Of a stretch of DNA of 64,000 bases, positions 63,937 to 64,000 are shown piece after piece (within the stretch, counting starts at the first letter, position 1; each line of letters begins with the position of its first letter). Below the pieces are notes generated by a model. The model saw only the letters and a program-made list of their open reading frames with translations. It searched no databases and was not told the origin of the DNA. Location: NCBI GenBank assembly GCA_030323885.1, contig CM059192.1:2287934-2351933 (forward strand). Reading direction: 5' to 3'. The position numbers were made by a program, and so were the translations under genes. Source of the stretch: Branchipolynoe longqiensis (taxonomy: Eukaryota > Annelida > Polychaeta > Phyllodocida > Polynoidae).

Positions 63937-64000
63937 GTGTTGAAGAGGTGCTTGAAGGCGGTGAGGTCCCCGAGGCCGGCCACCGGAAGTATGCGCTCCA
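63937..64000 (-). CDS. Polycystin-1-family protein, exon before TM1 (cut by window edge)
   Basis: The minus strand reads two leading bases, ERILPVAGLGDLTAFKHLFN, and a split Thr before a GTAAGCAC donor. ER-x-L-P-V...L-x-x-F-x-x-LF lies between the PLAT domain and the post-PLAT linker of polycystin-1 proteins. The AC|G split codon matches exon 62937-63084. The N-terminal ectodomain, GAIN/GPS and PLAT domains must lie beyond the right edge. Confidence 0.8.

Overview
This is a eukaryotic nuclear window from a repeat-rich animal genome, most likely a marine mollusc or another lophotrochozoan. The evidence is introns with GT-AG borders, polycystin and kinesin exons, several tRNA-derived SINE families, LINE tails, many short inverted-repeat DNA elements and long minisatellites. 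There are no bacterial operons, rRNA or CRISPR arrays. The species call is inference.

Three genes can be supported. (1) On the minus strand, 64000 to 40376, are the last 13 coding exons (about 836 residues, N-terminus beyond the right edge) of a polycystin-1-family membrane protein. All exon phases agree from the region after the PLAT domain, through the TOP/polycystin domain and six-helix channel, to the stop codon. (2) On the minus strand, 24010-23951 and 19086-19006, are the first two coding exons of a kinesin motor gene that looks like KIF19; its remaining exons are not seen and probably lie beyond the left edge. (3) On the plus strand, 29823-30938 plus 34441-34527, is a two-exon gene for a 400-residue protein I do not recognise. 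Two RFX X-box-like sites lie upstream of it. Polycystins, KIF19 and X-box genes are all linked to cilia, so the window may be a small neighbourhood of ciliary genes (inference).

The rest is repeats. From left: a 1.2 kb minisatellite and a CCA tract; an inverted-repeat element; a LINE reverse-transcriptase tail; a hAT-like element carrying a nested TA-flanked element; a tandem array at 6.8-8.1 kb; foldback and SINE copies; a 59-bp satellite at 11.0-12.1 kb; a retroelement-like reading frame joining a coiled coil, an RRM-like ORF1 segment and a NADAR domain (12500-13774, one in-frame stop); a 2 kb TG-rich minisatellite; another foldback; then the kinesin exons among LINE, SINE and foldback copies. 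At 24.7-27.2 kb two foldback elements with the same ends lie beside and inside a decayed retrotransposon. The introns of gene 3 and the polycystin gene hold at least twelve copies or fragments of one TTAA-flanked MITE family, often with SINEs nested inside.

The most distinctive features are the NADAR/RRM retro-ORF, polycystin-gene minisatellites that copy or abut splice sites (one 34-bp unit repeats a real 5' splice site about 17 times), foldback elements that share termini but have unrelated self-repetitive interiors, and nested insertions whose target duplications can be read against empty paralogous sites.
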